Source: Bacteroidetes bacterium UBA1935
Lineage (GTDB): Bacteria > Bacteroidota > Bacteroidia > Chitinophagales > Chitinophagaceae
Direction: 5' to 3'
NCBI GenBank assembly: GCA_002337045.1
Contig: DDFF01000016.1
Span: 124,001 to 188,000, forward strand
DNA: 64,000 nt
Shown here: positions 35,698 through 43,655 of the stretch, one piece after another
How positions within the stretch are numbered: position 1 is the first letter of the stretch
Layout of the letters: each line of letters opens with the position of its first letter
The notes under the pieces: generated by a model
What the model saw: the letters and a program-made list of their open reading frames with translations, nothing else
Database searches by the model: none
Told to the model about the DNA's origin: nothing
Program-made: the position numbers and the translations under genes

Positions 35698-36540
35698 ATG
35701 AAAAAGATTAGCCTGTATGCAGCCCTGATGCTGGCAATGACTATAAGCGCCTGTAAAGACAATGACAAGCCTGCTGAGGATACTACTGCTACAGAACAAC
35801 CTGCTACCAATGTGCCTGCCCCTGCGCAAATACCGTTTTCATTGGTTACTGAATATCCACATGATGCTACCGCATTTACAGAAGGTTTGCAGATGGTAGA
35901 TGGCGTTTTGTATGAAAGTACAGGACAATACGGCTCATCTGACGTGCGCAAAGTAGCATTGGCGACAGGGAAAGTACTGCAAAAGCAGGCTATGGATGCC
36001 AAATACTTTGGTGAGGGCATTACGGTACTGAACGGTAAGCTATACCAACTGACGTATAAAGAGAAGACAGGCATAGTGTATGATGCTAAAACCCTGAAAC
36101 AGCTACAGACATTTAGCTATCCGAATGCCGAAGGCTGGGGAATGACCAATGACGGAACCAACCTGATATACAGCGATGGTACAGACGAATTGTTCTTTAT
36201 AGACCCTATAAGTTTTAAAGAAGTGAAGCGCATACACGTAAAAGACCAATATGGTACAGTAACGCGTATTAATGAGCTGGAATACATAAAAGGCTATATC
36301 TATGCCAACCAATGGCAGGCCGATCTGATATATAAAATAGACCCTGCTACCGGCAATGTGGTAGGTATTGCCGACCTGCGCAACCTGCGCCAGCAAACGG
36401 ACATCCTGGCATTGGGGCAAGCTACAGACGAGACACAACCTGAAGTGATGAACGGCATAGCATATGATGCGGCTACGAACAAAATCTACATAACAGGCAA
36501 AAACTGGCCAAAGCTGTTTGAAGTGAAGCTGGATAACTAA
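35698..36540 (+). CDS. Glutaminyl-peptide cyclotransferase, lipoprotein
   Basis: 280 residues. The lipoprotein signal ends ISAC (Cys19), followed by an Asp/Thr/Pro-rich linker. The catalytic domain starts near FSLVTEYPHDATAFTEGLQM and continues GVLYESTGQYGSSDVRKV, YFGEGITVLNGKLYQLTYKE and INELEYIKGYIYANQWQ. This is the beta-propeller (bacterial/plant-type) QC family, which cyclises N-terminal glutamine to pyroglutamate. In Bacteroidota many exported proteins carry Gln directly after signal cleavage, and several here do (AQ/SQ sites), which fits a periplasmic role. Confidence 0.92.
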   Translation: MKKISLYAALMLAMTISACKDNDKPAEDTTATEQPATNVPAPAQIPFSLVTEYPHDATAFTEGLQMVDGVLYESTGQYGSSDVRKVALATGKVLQKQAMDAKYFGEGITVLNGKLYQLTYKEKTGIVYDAKTLKQLQTFSYPNAEGWGMTNDGTNLIYSDGTDELFFIDPISFKEVKRIHVKDQYGTVTRINELEYIKGYIYANQWQADLIYKIDPATGNVVGIADLRNLRQQTDILALGQATDETQPEVMNGIAYDAATNKIYITGKNWPKLFEVKLDN

Positions 36541-36574
36541 GCTGCATAATAAATTGCATCCTCAGCCGTTTAGT

Positions 36575-37357
36575 ATGGACAATCGACTGAAAATGAGGCT
36601 GTTTTTAATATCATCTGCTATTTGCATTACTACCGCTACTACAGCGCAGGAGCTGAATCTTGGTGTGCATGTGAACCCCATACTTACCACGCCGTATATG
36701 GACGGTGCATCGAAGGTAGATAATCGCATTAATGTATCTAAAGCACGGATTGGTGCTAATGTTGGTTTGGATGCTAATCTGGTAATGGGTAAATGGCGCC
36801 TGCAGACAGGTGCGGGTTTGATGCACAAATCTATATCGTATTATCAGCGCACTAACAGCAATAATGTAGATGCCTATGCTAAAGATATAGTAGAAACAAT
36901 ATCTGTAGAAGTGCCAATGTTGGTGGGCTACAAGCTGGCAACCCAAAACAAAGAAACGTATTACCATGTATATGGTGTGGCGGGTGTTTCATACGAATGG
37001 AATACGCTCAATGGCGTATCATCCAAAACAGGAGTAAGAAGTAGCGGAGGTTCTGCCCAATTGCAAAGCTATGATATAGGCTATGTGGGCGACAAGAGCC
37101 AATGGATGAACATTGTTGCCGGTATGAACATCAATGCCATACTGCGTGGGGTGGGGCTGATAGATTACGGCTTTACCTTCCATCTGCCAATGGGCAATGC
37201 TGCGGGATATACCATTGCATCAGATGTAAATACAGGCGGCGGAACTGTTAACTATCGTGGTACATACTACCCGCGACTGGCGCATATAGACTTCAAGCTC
37301 TGTTATTATTTCCTCAGTCTGCGAGATGGCGGCATAAAACGTTATAGTAAAGTATAA
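36575..37357 (+). CDS. Outer-membrane beta-barrel protein (PorT-like)
   Basis: 260 residues from the ATG at 36575; in-frame alternatives are TTG 36554 and ATG 36593. The signal peptide ends TATTAQ. The mature chain (LNLGVHVNPILTTPYMDG ... IGANVGLDANLVMGKWRLQT ... LAHIDFKLCYYFLSLRDGG) has alternating hydrophobic strands and a closing aromatic strand, as in the OMP_b-brl/PorT-like family of small barrels. It is expected in the outer membrane. Function is unknown. Confidence 0.7.
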   Translation: MDNRLKMRLFLISSAICITTATTAQELNLGVHVNPILTTPYMDGASKVDNRINVSKARIGANVGLDANLVMGKWRLQTGAGLMHKSISYYQRTNSNNVDAYAKDIVETISVEVPMLVGYKLATQNKETYYHVYGVAGVSYEWNTLNGVSSKTGVRSSGGSAQLQSYDIGYVGDKSQWMNIVAGMNINAILRGVGLIDYGFTFHLPMGNAAGYTIASDVNTGGGTVNYRGTYYPRLAHIDFKLCYYFLSLRDGGIKRYSKV

Positions 37358-37440
37358 TCCTGCGCACAAAGTTTTAAACAAAATACCCAATTCGGGGTAT
37401 AGGAAACGGGTTGGGTGCTTTGCAAATTTGCATCAGCCTT

Positions 37441-37680
37441 ATGGATAAGAACCTGACAGTATATCCCATCTCTACAGGAGATCAGCTGAACGTATTTGCG
37501 GCAGAAGACATGTGCTGCATACGTGTGATGGATATGGCAGGTAATGAAATGGTGAAAGCAAAAGACATCCGCAGCAAGAAGAACACCATAGACATCAGGC
37601 ATCTGCCGGGCGCTACCTATATAGTAGAGGTCACCTTTCTGAACAGCCGTACAGGGCGTTCTGTTTTCGTAAAAATGTAA
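37441..37680 (+). CDS. Stand-alone T9SS type A tail-like domain (79 aa)
   Basis: The whole product looks like a T9SS C-terminal sorting domain. LTVYPISTGDQLNVF matches the usual YPNP-x-(6-8)-hydrophobic opening, CIRVMDMAGNEMVKAKDI the middle, and LPGATYIVEVTF ... FVKM the end. It begins MDKNLTVYPI, with no signal peptide and no passenger, so it could not reach the T9SS by itself. The YPNP motif is altered to YPIS. Upstream, TTTGCAAATTTGCA resembles a promoter element just before the ATG, and the frame is intact. It is either a relic of a lost secreted protein or a cytosolic protein reusing the fold. Confidence 0.65.
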   Translation: MDKNLTVYPISTGDQLNVFAAEDMCCIRVMDMAGNEMVKAKDIRSKKNTIDIRHLPGATYIVEVTFLNSRTGRSVFVKM

Positions 37681-37726
37681 GCATCAGTAAAATTTATCGA
37701 GCTGAATTTGTTGCTTTGAAAATATT

Positions 37727-37743
37727 AATCGTAATATTGCAAT
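37727..37743 (+). promoter_or_regulatory. ArsR operator 1 (upstream of arsR)
   Basis: AATCGTAATATTGCAAT. It differs by a single base from operator 2 at 38106-38122 and contains the near-palindrome GTAATATTGC. It lies 15 bases upstream of the arsR ATG, consistent with autorepression. Confidence 0.75.
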
Positions 37744-37757
37744 GAATAGATAAAGAG

Positions 37758-38087
37758 ATGGGTGCAACAAAAACAGATTTATTTTCGAAAAAGCAGAATG
37801 AGTTGGCTGCCATGGCCAAGGCGCTGGCGCATCCTGCACGTATTGCCATATTGCAGGTATTGGTGAAAACCAATGCATGTGTATGTGGCAGCCTGGTTGA
37901 CGAACTGGGTTTGGCGCAAGCCACTATATCGCAACACCTGAAAGAGCTGAAGCAAGTAGGACTGATACAAGGCACCATAGAGGGTACCAGTGTGTGCTAT
38001 TGCATCAACCCGAAAGTATGGCAACAGTACAAAGAATTCTTTGCCATGTTCTTTAAGGAATTGCCGGAGAATAAATCTTGTTGCTGA
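37758..38087 (+). CDS. arsR: ArsR family arsenite-responsive repressor
   Basis: 109 residues, winged helix. The recognition region is CGSLVDELGLAQATISQHLKELKQVGLI. Cys41 and Cys43 (NACVCGSL) form the CxC arsenite site in helix 3, as in the ELCVC motif of ArsR. More Cys occur at SVCYCIN and the C-terminal KSCC. It represses the operon until As(III) binds. It is the first gene of the arsenic cluster, with an operator just upstream and a second copy after its stop. Confidence 0.93.
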   Translation: MGATKTDLFSKKQNELAAMAKALAHPARIAILQVLVKTNACVCGSLVDELGLAQATISQHLKELKQVGLIQGTIEGTSVCYCINPKVWQQYKEFFAMFFKELPENKSCC

Positions 38088-38105
38088 TATTTTTTTGTCT
38101 GTATC

Positions 38106-38122
38106 AATCGCAATATTGCAAT
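38106..38122 (+). promoter_or_regulatory. ArsR operator 2 (upstream of the CC-rich peptide gene)
   Basis: AATCGCAATATTGCAAT with a perfect 10-bp palindrome GCAATATTGC. It lies 20 bases upstream of the peptide ATG and 18 after the arsR stop. This implies a second ArsR-controlled promoter inside the cluster. Confidence 0.75.
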
Positions 38123-38141
38123 AACACAATAAATTAGCGTT

Positions 38142-38237
38142 ATGAAAAATCAAATGCAGGTAAGCAACTGCTGCGATGTAACAAACGACTGCTGCGGCGG
38201 TAATACGGATTGTTGCGAAGGCTTGGGTTGCTGCTAA
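38142..38237 (+). CDS. 31-residue cysteine-pair peptide in the arsenic operon
   Basis: The open frame from ATG 38142 to TAA 38237 encodes a peptide with eight Cys in four adjacent pairs: NCCD, DCCG, DCCE and GCC at the end. There is little else besides Asn, Asp and Gly. It starts 20 bases after ArsR operator 2, and a hairpin follows. Dense CC pairs are suited to binding soft metal(loid)s such as As(III). arsR, arsM and the N-terminus of ArsM (SSCCGSGGC) show similar pairs. A thiolate scavenger or chaperone feeding ArsM or Acr3 is an inference. I do not recognise a named family. Confidence 0.7.
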   Translation: MKNQMQVSNCCDVTNDCCGGNTDCCEGLGCC

Positions 38238-38243
38238 CAAAAC

Positions 38244-38271
38244 AGCAGGGCTTCTGTAAAGAGGCCCTGCT
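38244..38271 (+). terminator. Hairpin between the CC-rich peptide and arsM
   Basis: AGCAGGGC, 12-base loop, GCCCTGCT, followed by ATATATTTTT. It could be a partial terminator or an mRNA-stabilising hairpin that makes the peptide more abundant than the downstream enzymes. Confidence 0.6.
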
Positions 38272-38310
38272 ATATATTTTTCATGAATCACAATACATAA
38301 AACGAAGTAT

Positions 38311-39150
38311 ATGCAAACAGAGCAGGAATTGAAAGAACTGGTGCGCCGGAAGTATAGCGAAATAGCACTGCAGGATAAAGAAACAAACATGAGCAGTTGT
38401 TGTGGTAGCGGCGGTTGCAGCACAGAGGTGTATAACATTATGAGTGATGACTATACCAAAATGGAAGGCTATCATGCAGATGCAGACTTGGGTCTGGGCT
38501 GCGGACTGCCAACAGAATTTGCACAGATAAAAGAAGGCGATACGGTAATTGACCTGGGTAGCGGTGCAGGAAATGATTGTTTTATAGCACGCAAAGCAAC
38601 AGGCGAAAAAGGTAAAGTAATAGGTATAGACTTTACCGAGGCGATGATAGAAAAAGCACGTGCCAATGCAGAGAAGGTTGGATTCAACAATGTTGAATTC
38701 AGACAAGGAGATATAGAGAAAATGCCTGTGACGGCAAATGTTGCAGATGTGGTAGTAAGCAACTGTGTACTGAATCTGGTACCGAATAAAGACGGTGTTT
38801 TCAAAGAAATATTCCGTGTGCTGAAACCTGGCGGACACTTTAGTATATCAGACGTGGTGCTGGTGGGCAACCTGCCCGATAAGCTGCGTAATGTGGCAGA
38901 AATGTATGCGGGCTGCATCAGCGGTGCTATACAGAAAGATGATTATCTGGCGCTGATACAAGCCAATGGTTTCACCAACATTACCCTGCAAAAAGAGAAA
39001 GCTATTGTAGTACCAGATGATATACTGAACCAATACCTGAGTGCAGAAGAAATTACAAACTTTAAAAACAGTGGTTTGGGAATATTCAGCATCACTGTAT
39101 TTGCTCAAAAGCCTGCTGCATGCTGCACACCGGGTAGCGGATGCTGCTAA
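38311..39150 (+). CDS. arsM: Arsenite S-adenosylmethionine methyltransferase
   Basis: 279 residues. The SAM-binding motif DLGSGAGND (81-89) and the three conserved arsenite-binding Cys (C64 in GLGCGLP, C152 in SNCVLNL, C202 in AGCISG) are all present. An N-terminal SSCCGSGGC and a C-terminal ACCTPGSGCC add extra pairs. It methylates As(III) to volatile or exportable species in the cytosol. It sits between the CC-rich peptide and acr3 in the ars operon. Confidence 0.95.
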   Translation: MQTEQELKELVRRKYSEIALQDKETNMSSCCGSGGCSTEVYNIMSDDYTKMEGYHADADLGLGCGLPTEFAQIKEGDTVIDLGSGAGNDCFIARKATGEKGKVIGIDFTEAMIEKARANAEKVGFNNVEFRQGDIEKMPVTANVADVVVSNCVLNLVPNKDGVFKEIFRVLKPGGHFSISDVVLVGNLPDKLRNVAEMYAGCISGAIQKDDYLALIQANGFTNITLQKEKAIVVPDDILNQYLSAEEITNFKNSGLGIFSITVFAQKPAACCTPGSGCC

Positions 39151-39179
39151 AAATATAAACTGACACAAACCAATATAAT

Positions 39180-40259
39180 ATGTCTGCAAACAACTGTGCA
39201 CCCGCAGCGGGAAGAAAAAGACTGGGTTTCCTTGACAGATACCTGACGCTGTGGATTTTTGCCGCAATGCTACTAGGCGTTGCAATAGGGTATTTCATTC
39301 CTTCCAGCGCCGATTTTATTAATTCATTCAGCAATGGTACTACCAATGTACCCCTTGCCATAGGGCTGATATTGATGATGTATCCGCCTCTTGCCAAAGT
39401 GAGGTACGAGAAAATTCCGCAATTGTTTAAGAACACAAAACTGTTCTCTCTATCCATGTTCATTACATGGATTGTAGGTCCGTTCATCATGTTTCTCTTG
39501 GCAATCACTTTCCTGAAAGATTATCCTGAATATATGACAGGGCTGATACTGATAGGCATTGCCCCGTGTATAGCTATGGTAATAGTGTGGAACGAACTGG
39601 CAGATGGCAACAGGGAATATGTGGCAGGACTGGTTGGTGTCAACAGCCTGATGCAGGTATTTTTCTTTAGTTTCTATGCATACTTCTACCTCACTATTAT
39701 GCCGCCATTATTTGGAGTAAAAGGTGTTGAGATAGATATTACCATAGGGCAGATAGCGAAAACGGTGGGTATCTATTTGGGTATTCCGTTCGCAATGGGT
39801 GTCATCAGCAGGTATGGGTTGATAGCTGTAAAAGGTGAAGAGTGGTTTCAGACAAAATTCATACCACGTATATCTCCTATTACACTGATAGCACTGCTGT
39901 TTACAATCGTTGTCATGTTTAGCCTGAAGGGTGAAATGATGGTGCAGATACCGATGGATGTAATACGTGTTGCTATACCACTGGTGATATTTTTCAGCAT
40001 CATGTTCCTTGTTACCTTCTTCGCTGCAAAGAAAGCAGGTGCAGATTATTCGCAGAATGCTGCTATTGCATTCACAGCATCGGGCAACAATTTTGAATTG
40101 GCGATAGCCGTAGCAATAGGTGTATTCGGTATCAATTCGGGCCAGGCATTTGCAGGGGTTATTGGGCCGTTGGTAGAGGTGCCCGCGCTGATAACGATGG
40201 TAAACATTGCATTCAGGCTAAAAAACAAATACTATAACAAAGCAACTGCAACCAACTGA
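39180..40259 (+). CDS. acr3: Acr3 family arsenite efflux permease
   Basis: 359 residues, ten membrane helices, of the BART superfamily Acr3 type. Hallmarks are MMYPPLAKVRYEKIP, LILIGIAPCIAMVIVWNELADGN (with the essential Cys in helix 4) and FTASGNNFELAIAVAIGVFG. It exports As(OH)3/arsenite from the cytosol. One base separates its stop from the arsC ATG. Confidence 0.95.
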   Translation: MSANNCAPAAGRKRLGFLDRYLTLWIFAAMLLGVAIGYFIPSSADFINSFSNGTTNVPLAIGLILMMYPPLAKVRYEKIPQLFKNTKLFSLSMFITWIVGPFIMFLLAITFLKDYPEYMTGLILIGIAPCIAMVIVWNELADGNREYVAGLVGVNSLMQVFFFSFYAYFYLTIMPPLFGVKGVEIDITIGQIAKTVGIYLGIPFAMGVISRYGLIAVKGEEWFQTKFIPRISPITLIALLFTIVVMFSLKGEMMVQIPMDVIRVAIPLVIFFSIMFLVTFFAAKKAGADYSQNAAIAFTASGNNFELAIAVAIGVFGINSGQAFAGVIGPLVEVPALITMVNIAFRLKNKYYNKATATN

Positions 40260-40260
40260 T

Positions 40261-40644
40261 ATGAAAAAACTACTTTTCGTTTGTATAGAAAACAGCAATC
40301 GCAGCCAGATGGCGCAGGCTTTTGCACTCATGAGCGGTAAGGCAGAGGCATACAGCTCGGGCTCAAGGCCTTCGGGTATTGTAAACCCTAAGGCTATTGC
40401 AGCCATGAAAGAATTGGGCTATGATTTGAGCACACACAAAAGCAAATCGCTGGACGAGGTGAAAGACTTTGCACCATTTGATGCAGTGGTGACGATGGGC
40501 TGTGGCGATGCCTGCCCGTGGATGCCAGCCAAACAACATATAGACTGGCAGATACCCGACCCGAGAAATATGGAGCCTGAACAGTTTAATGAAGTGCGCG
40601 ATCTGATACGTGAAAAAGTGAATGAGCTGATAGCATCTTTATAA
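40261..40644 (+). CDS. arsC: Arsenate reductase, low-molecular-weight phosphatase type
   Basis: 127 residues. The P-loop C8-IENSN-R14 (CX5R) and the later redox Cys pair C81 and C85 (TMGCGDACPW) identify the thioredoxin-coupled ArsC type. It reduces arsenate to arsenite for Acr3 export or ArsM methylation. The DPRN segment (IPDPRNMEP) supplies the general acid Asp. It is the last gene of the ars operon. Confidence 0.93.
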   Translation: MKKLLFVCIENSNRSQMAQAFALMSGKAEAYSSGSRPSGIVNPKAIAAMKELGYDLSTHKSKSLDEVKDFAPFDAVVTMGCGDACPWMPAKQHIDWQIPDPRNMEPEQFNEVRDLIREKVNELIASL

Positions 40645-40947
40645 AAAAACAAAAGGCGCGCCTTGTAGAGAGGCAGCGCCGTTTGCTAAACGTATGAAAC
40701 ACTAAATCGTAGCCTGAATCGCCATTTATAATGGAACAACCTGATTGAGAATGCAAGGTTTCGGGATTTGGGGAGTAAATTGTTCATAGCTCATCTTTTT
40801 ATACCGTTATCTGATTCTTCAGTATCAAGCTCTACTAAATAAGACGATACAATTTCCGTGCCCGTTGGTATAGAATTGTTATAATAATGTAAAACAGAAA
40901 AGCTCCCGATTTCGGGAGCTTTCTTTATGACAATTGTATGAAAATTA
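40645..40947. other. Gene-free intergenic region (about 300 bp)
   Basis: It contains an imperfect GC-rich hairpin at 40659-40683 (GGCGCGCCT...AGGCAGCGCC), a plausible end of the ars transcript. The terminator at 40899-40922 belongs to the opposite strand. No conserved frame or RNA gene is seen in the rest. Confidence 0.6.
40899..40922 (-). terminator. Terminator of the MbnP-type operon
   Basis: AAAGCTCCCGA-TT-TCGGGAGCTTT: a perfect 11-bp stem followed on the minus strand by TTCTGTTTTAC. Confidence 0.85.
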
Positions 40948-41370
40948 TCAGTCGCCTTCAGTTACGGGCACCGTTATCTCGTAGGTTTGGTCTGCCGTTA
41001 TAGTAACAGGTTTGCCCGCTTGCACTGTTTGTTGTATAGTACTATCGTAGCCCAAGCCATATACATAGTATTTGCCTTTCTTCAGGCCGGTAAATGTAGA
41101 AGATGGAATACCATCTACCACCATACATTTCAGCGAGTCGTCGTACTGAGATGCGTTGAATGTAGCCGACGGCAGGTCGTTGGTATTGTACTTGATGTAC
41201 ATTGTACAGTTGTTGATGTACTTGCTGTGGTGCTTTGGTACTGCTTTGATGCTTGCATTGCCACCTTTGCCTGCAACTTCTACAGGCTCATCACGTCTGC
41301 AAGATGAAGCACTGCATACCAGTATCAACATTGCGCCGCCAACTATCGATAATACTTTGTTTGTGTACAT
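40948..41370 (-). CDS. Lipoprotein of the CRR-AGKGG type (140 aa)
   Basis: The lipoprotein signal ends SASSC (Cys24), followed by RRDEPVEVAGKGGNASIKAV. It is a paralogue of the lipoprotein at 44176-44619, which begins SCRRKNEE and has VAGKGGKAQLRV at the same place. The remainder is a small beta-sandwich-like domain (KYYVYGLGYDSTIQQTV). It starts 20 bases after the MbnP gene, so it is the last gene of that operon. Function is unknown. Confidence 0.7.
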   Translation of the reverse strand: MYTNKVLSIVGGAMLILVCSASSCRRDEPVEVAGKGGNASIKAVPKHHSKYINNCTMYIKYNTNDLPSATFNASQYDDSLKCMVVDGIPSSTFTGLKKGKYYVYGLGYDSTIQQTVQAGKPVTITADQTYEITVPVTEGD

Positions 41371-41390
41371 AACAGGTTTATTTGTGTTTT

Positions 41391-42182
41391 TTATTCTGAT
41401 ACTACTGAACCCAGTGTTATCATATTAGCATAGTTGTTGGCAATTTTGGCAGATGTAGCACCTACGCTCATTACCGTGCTGCTTGATGCAATAGAAACTG
41501 TATTCGGAGAAAACCATTTCAATACATCTGTATTCAGCATCACGCTAAGTTCTTTAGAAGATGAAACATCCATATTTTGCGGAAAATTGATGGTTACTTT
41601 ACGTATGCCGCCGGTAAAATTGTCGAAACCGCCAATGTGGTGTACAAATTTTTTGTCAGTAGTTGTCAAAGCCGCACAAGTGCCTTCCAGTTTTGCCATT
41701 ATGTAGCCGGTGTTCCATGTCCAGAACATGCCGTTTGCCGGGTCTAATGCACCTGTTTGTGCGCCGCTTACGTTGCGTGTGCTATCTACACCTATCAGGA
41801 AGCTGAAGCCTTTGTAGCTGCCTTTTGGCACACTCTTCAGGTGGAAGTGGTGAGAAGATGCCACATCTGCCTGCAGCAGGTGATAGCTTTCAGGTTCCGC
41901 GTATTCGCTACCATCAGCTTTTATCATTTTGATGTTGGTAATGTAGTAGTTGAATTTTGTAACTGTAAAGGATTCGCCTGCGGCATTTGTATAGTTGCCT
42001 GTTGTCATTACCAGATCTGCGCTACCTGCTTTGTGGCTGAATTCAAAACCAACGGTACCAATTGTTGTAGTATCGGTTGGGGTAGGTGTAGGCGTTGTCG
42101 TTTTATTGTCATCTTTTTTATTGCACGCGGCAAAAGAAACTGCCAGCGCAGCTATTATTGAAAGTGATTTTATCGTGTTCAT
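41391..42182 (-). CDS. MbnP family copper-binding lipoprotein
   Basis: 263 residues. The lipoprotein signal ends FAAC, then a Thr/Pro linker. The core carries the MbnP pattern: VGFEFSHKAGSADLVM, FTVTKFNYYITNIKMIKADG, SFLIGVDSTRNVSGAQTGAL, NGMFWTWNTGYIMAKLEG and FVHHIGGF. In methanotrophs MbnP works with the dihaem protein MbnH and binds copper. No MbnH-like gene is in this operon. It is probably anchored in the periplasm or outer membrane. Confidence 0.85.
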   Translation of the reverse strand: MNTIKSLSIIAALAVSFAACNKKDDNKTTTPTPTPTDTTTIGTVGFEFSHKAGSADLVMTTGNYTNAAGESFTVTKFNYYITNIKMIKADGSEYAEPESYHLLQADVASSHHFHLKSVPKGSYKGFSFLIGVDSTRNVSGAQTGALDPANGMFWTWNTGYIMAKLEGTCAALTTTDKKFVHHIGGFDNFTGGIRKVTINFPQNMDVSSSKELSVMLNTDVLKWFSPNTVSIASSSTVMSVGATSAKIANNYANMITLGSVVSE

Positions 42183-42237
42183 TTTTTATAGTTCTTTAAT
42201 AAAGTTAATTAATAATTATAGACAATATTTATGCCAA

Positions 42238-42639
42238 TCAGGGTTGGCTGGTAAATGTAAACTGTTTGGTGCTTTGATTGCCATCATGGTCAATCTCTGC
42301 CGTCAGGATAAATTGCAGTGTATCTGTGTAGCGTAGCGTATCTACCCAGCTTTGGTTTATGTTTACCTTATCGCTGTGGGTATGCTCGTAATAATAAAAC
42401 AACTCTTTGCCTGTCGATTTGCTTTTCAGCATCATCTCGTAGCCATGTAGCTGTGTTATATAGCTTATCAGCCCTTGCATTTTCAAAGTGTCTCCTGTTT
42501 TAAAAGACTGTCCGTCCTTCAACGTAGTGATGTCGATTGTTACTTTATCCGGTTGTGCAGGCGTATCATCGTGCTTTTGGCAACTTGCAAAAGCAACCGT
42601 CCCTGCTATTATAACCGCTAATTGTTTAAAAAGTTTCAT
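42238..42639 (-). CDS. Small lipoprotein of the MbnP operon (133 aa)
   Basis: The signal ends AFASC. The mature chain is one beta-sandwich-like domain (KVTIDITTLKDGQSFKTGDT ... LHGYEMMLKSKSTGKELFYY). The His-containing segment EHTHSDKVNINQSW could bind metal. It is located between the MbnP gene and the CDVCG barrel gene, with 55 and 19 bases to them. No named family is assigned. Confidence 0.7.
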   Translation of the reverse strand: MKLFKQLAVIIAGTVAFASCQKHDDTPAQPDKVTIDITTLKDGQSFKTGDTLKMQGLISYITQLHGYEMMLKSKSTGKELFYYYEHTHSDKVNINQSWVDTLRYTDTLQFILTAEIDHDGNQSTKQFTFTSQP

Positions 42640-42658
42640 TTGAATTGTAATGGAAAAA

Positions 42659-43573
42659 TCAGAAAAAATATAATAGTCCTGTTTCTACCTTTTGTGTTGC
42701 CTCTACATAGCCCGATGCATAGTGTTGAAATACGGGAATAGCATAACTGCACTGCAAGCCCAGGCGCTTGTAGTAAACCTGTGCACCTGCTGTAATGTAG
42801 GTGAGATATCCACCCGTATTGTAGTTCAGCCATTTACGGCTGTAGTTGTCATAATCATGCAGGGCATAGTCTGCACGGATGCCCATTTGCGGTTGCAGTA
42901 CAAAGCTGTTAATCCGCCACCAATAAAAGCCATTGAGGCTTACCGACAGTCTGTCGCCATATTTGTAATTGGCAGCATTGGTAGTGGTAAAGGTGTATGA
43001 AGCATCTGTATTAAAGCCTGCATTGCGCCCGCGTAGGGTATAGTTGGCACTTAGTATAAAGTCCCAACTGCCGCTGCCCGTTTGTATGTTCATCATCTCG
43101 CCATTGCCGGCACCCGTAGTACGTTTGCCGGTAGGTGCTTTGATGCCGCCGCCAGCCAGCAGTATATGCCTGATGCCGCGGTTGCTGCTATCTGCAGTGC
43201 GGATGATGGTTGCCATAGCCAGCAGGCTGGCATCGCCTATGCCATTGTAAGTGCCTGTGCCTGTATCGGTTACCCTGTTATTGTATTGGTAGGGCAGGAA
43301 GCCGAATAGCTGCACATGGCTGCCTATATTGGCTTTGCCCCACAGTTGCAGAGTATTGTAATACTCTGTGCTGCGCTCTTTGGGCAGGTTTTCGAAAAGC
43401 CCCGGATGCTCGCTGCTAAAGCTGCGATACTGGTATTGTATACCTATAAAGTGTTTGTAGAACTGAGGCAATATGCCCAAGCCCTGGCTACTGCCCGAAG
43501 CCCCGCATACATCGCACGCACGCGCAGATGCACAAGCTAGCAGCATAGCTATGGTAGCTAGTTTTTTTAGCAT
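42659..43573 (-). CDS. Outer-membrane barrel protein with N-terminal CDVCG motif
   Basis: 304 residues. The signal peptide ends ASARA, and the mature chain starts CDVCGASGSSQGLGILPQF. A CxxC at the very N-terminus suggests metal binding or a lipid/thiol anchor. The rest is a transporter-like beta-barrel (HFIGIQYQYRSFSSEH ... VQLFGFLPYQYNNRVTDTG ... VETGLLYFF, ending in the aromatic C-terminus typical of outer-membrane insertion). Such proteins accompany MbnP genes in Bacteroidota, so copper handling is the best guess. Confidence 0.75.
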   Translation of the reverse strand: MLKKLATIAMLLACASARACDVCGASGSSQGLGILPQFYKHFIGIQYQYRSFSSEHPGLFENLPKERSTEYYNTLQLWGKANIGSHVQLFGFLPYQYNNRVTDTGTGTYNGIGDASLLAMATIIRTADSSNRGIRHILLAGGGIKAPTGKRTTGAGNGEMMNIQTGSGSWDFILSANYTLRGRNAGFNTDASYTFTTTNAANYKYGDRLSVSLNGFYWWRINSFVLQPQMGIRADYALHDYDNYSRKWLNYNTGGYLTYITAGAQVYYKRLGLQCSYAIPVFQHYASGYVEATQKVETGLLYFF

Positions 43574-43655
43574 GAAAATCTGATAAACTATATGAACATA
43601 CAGACGCTATCTACAGGAATATCCTGCGATGGCATCAACACAAAACATAGATAGT

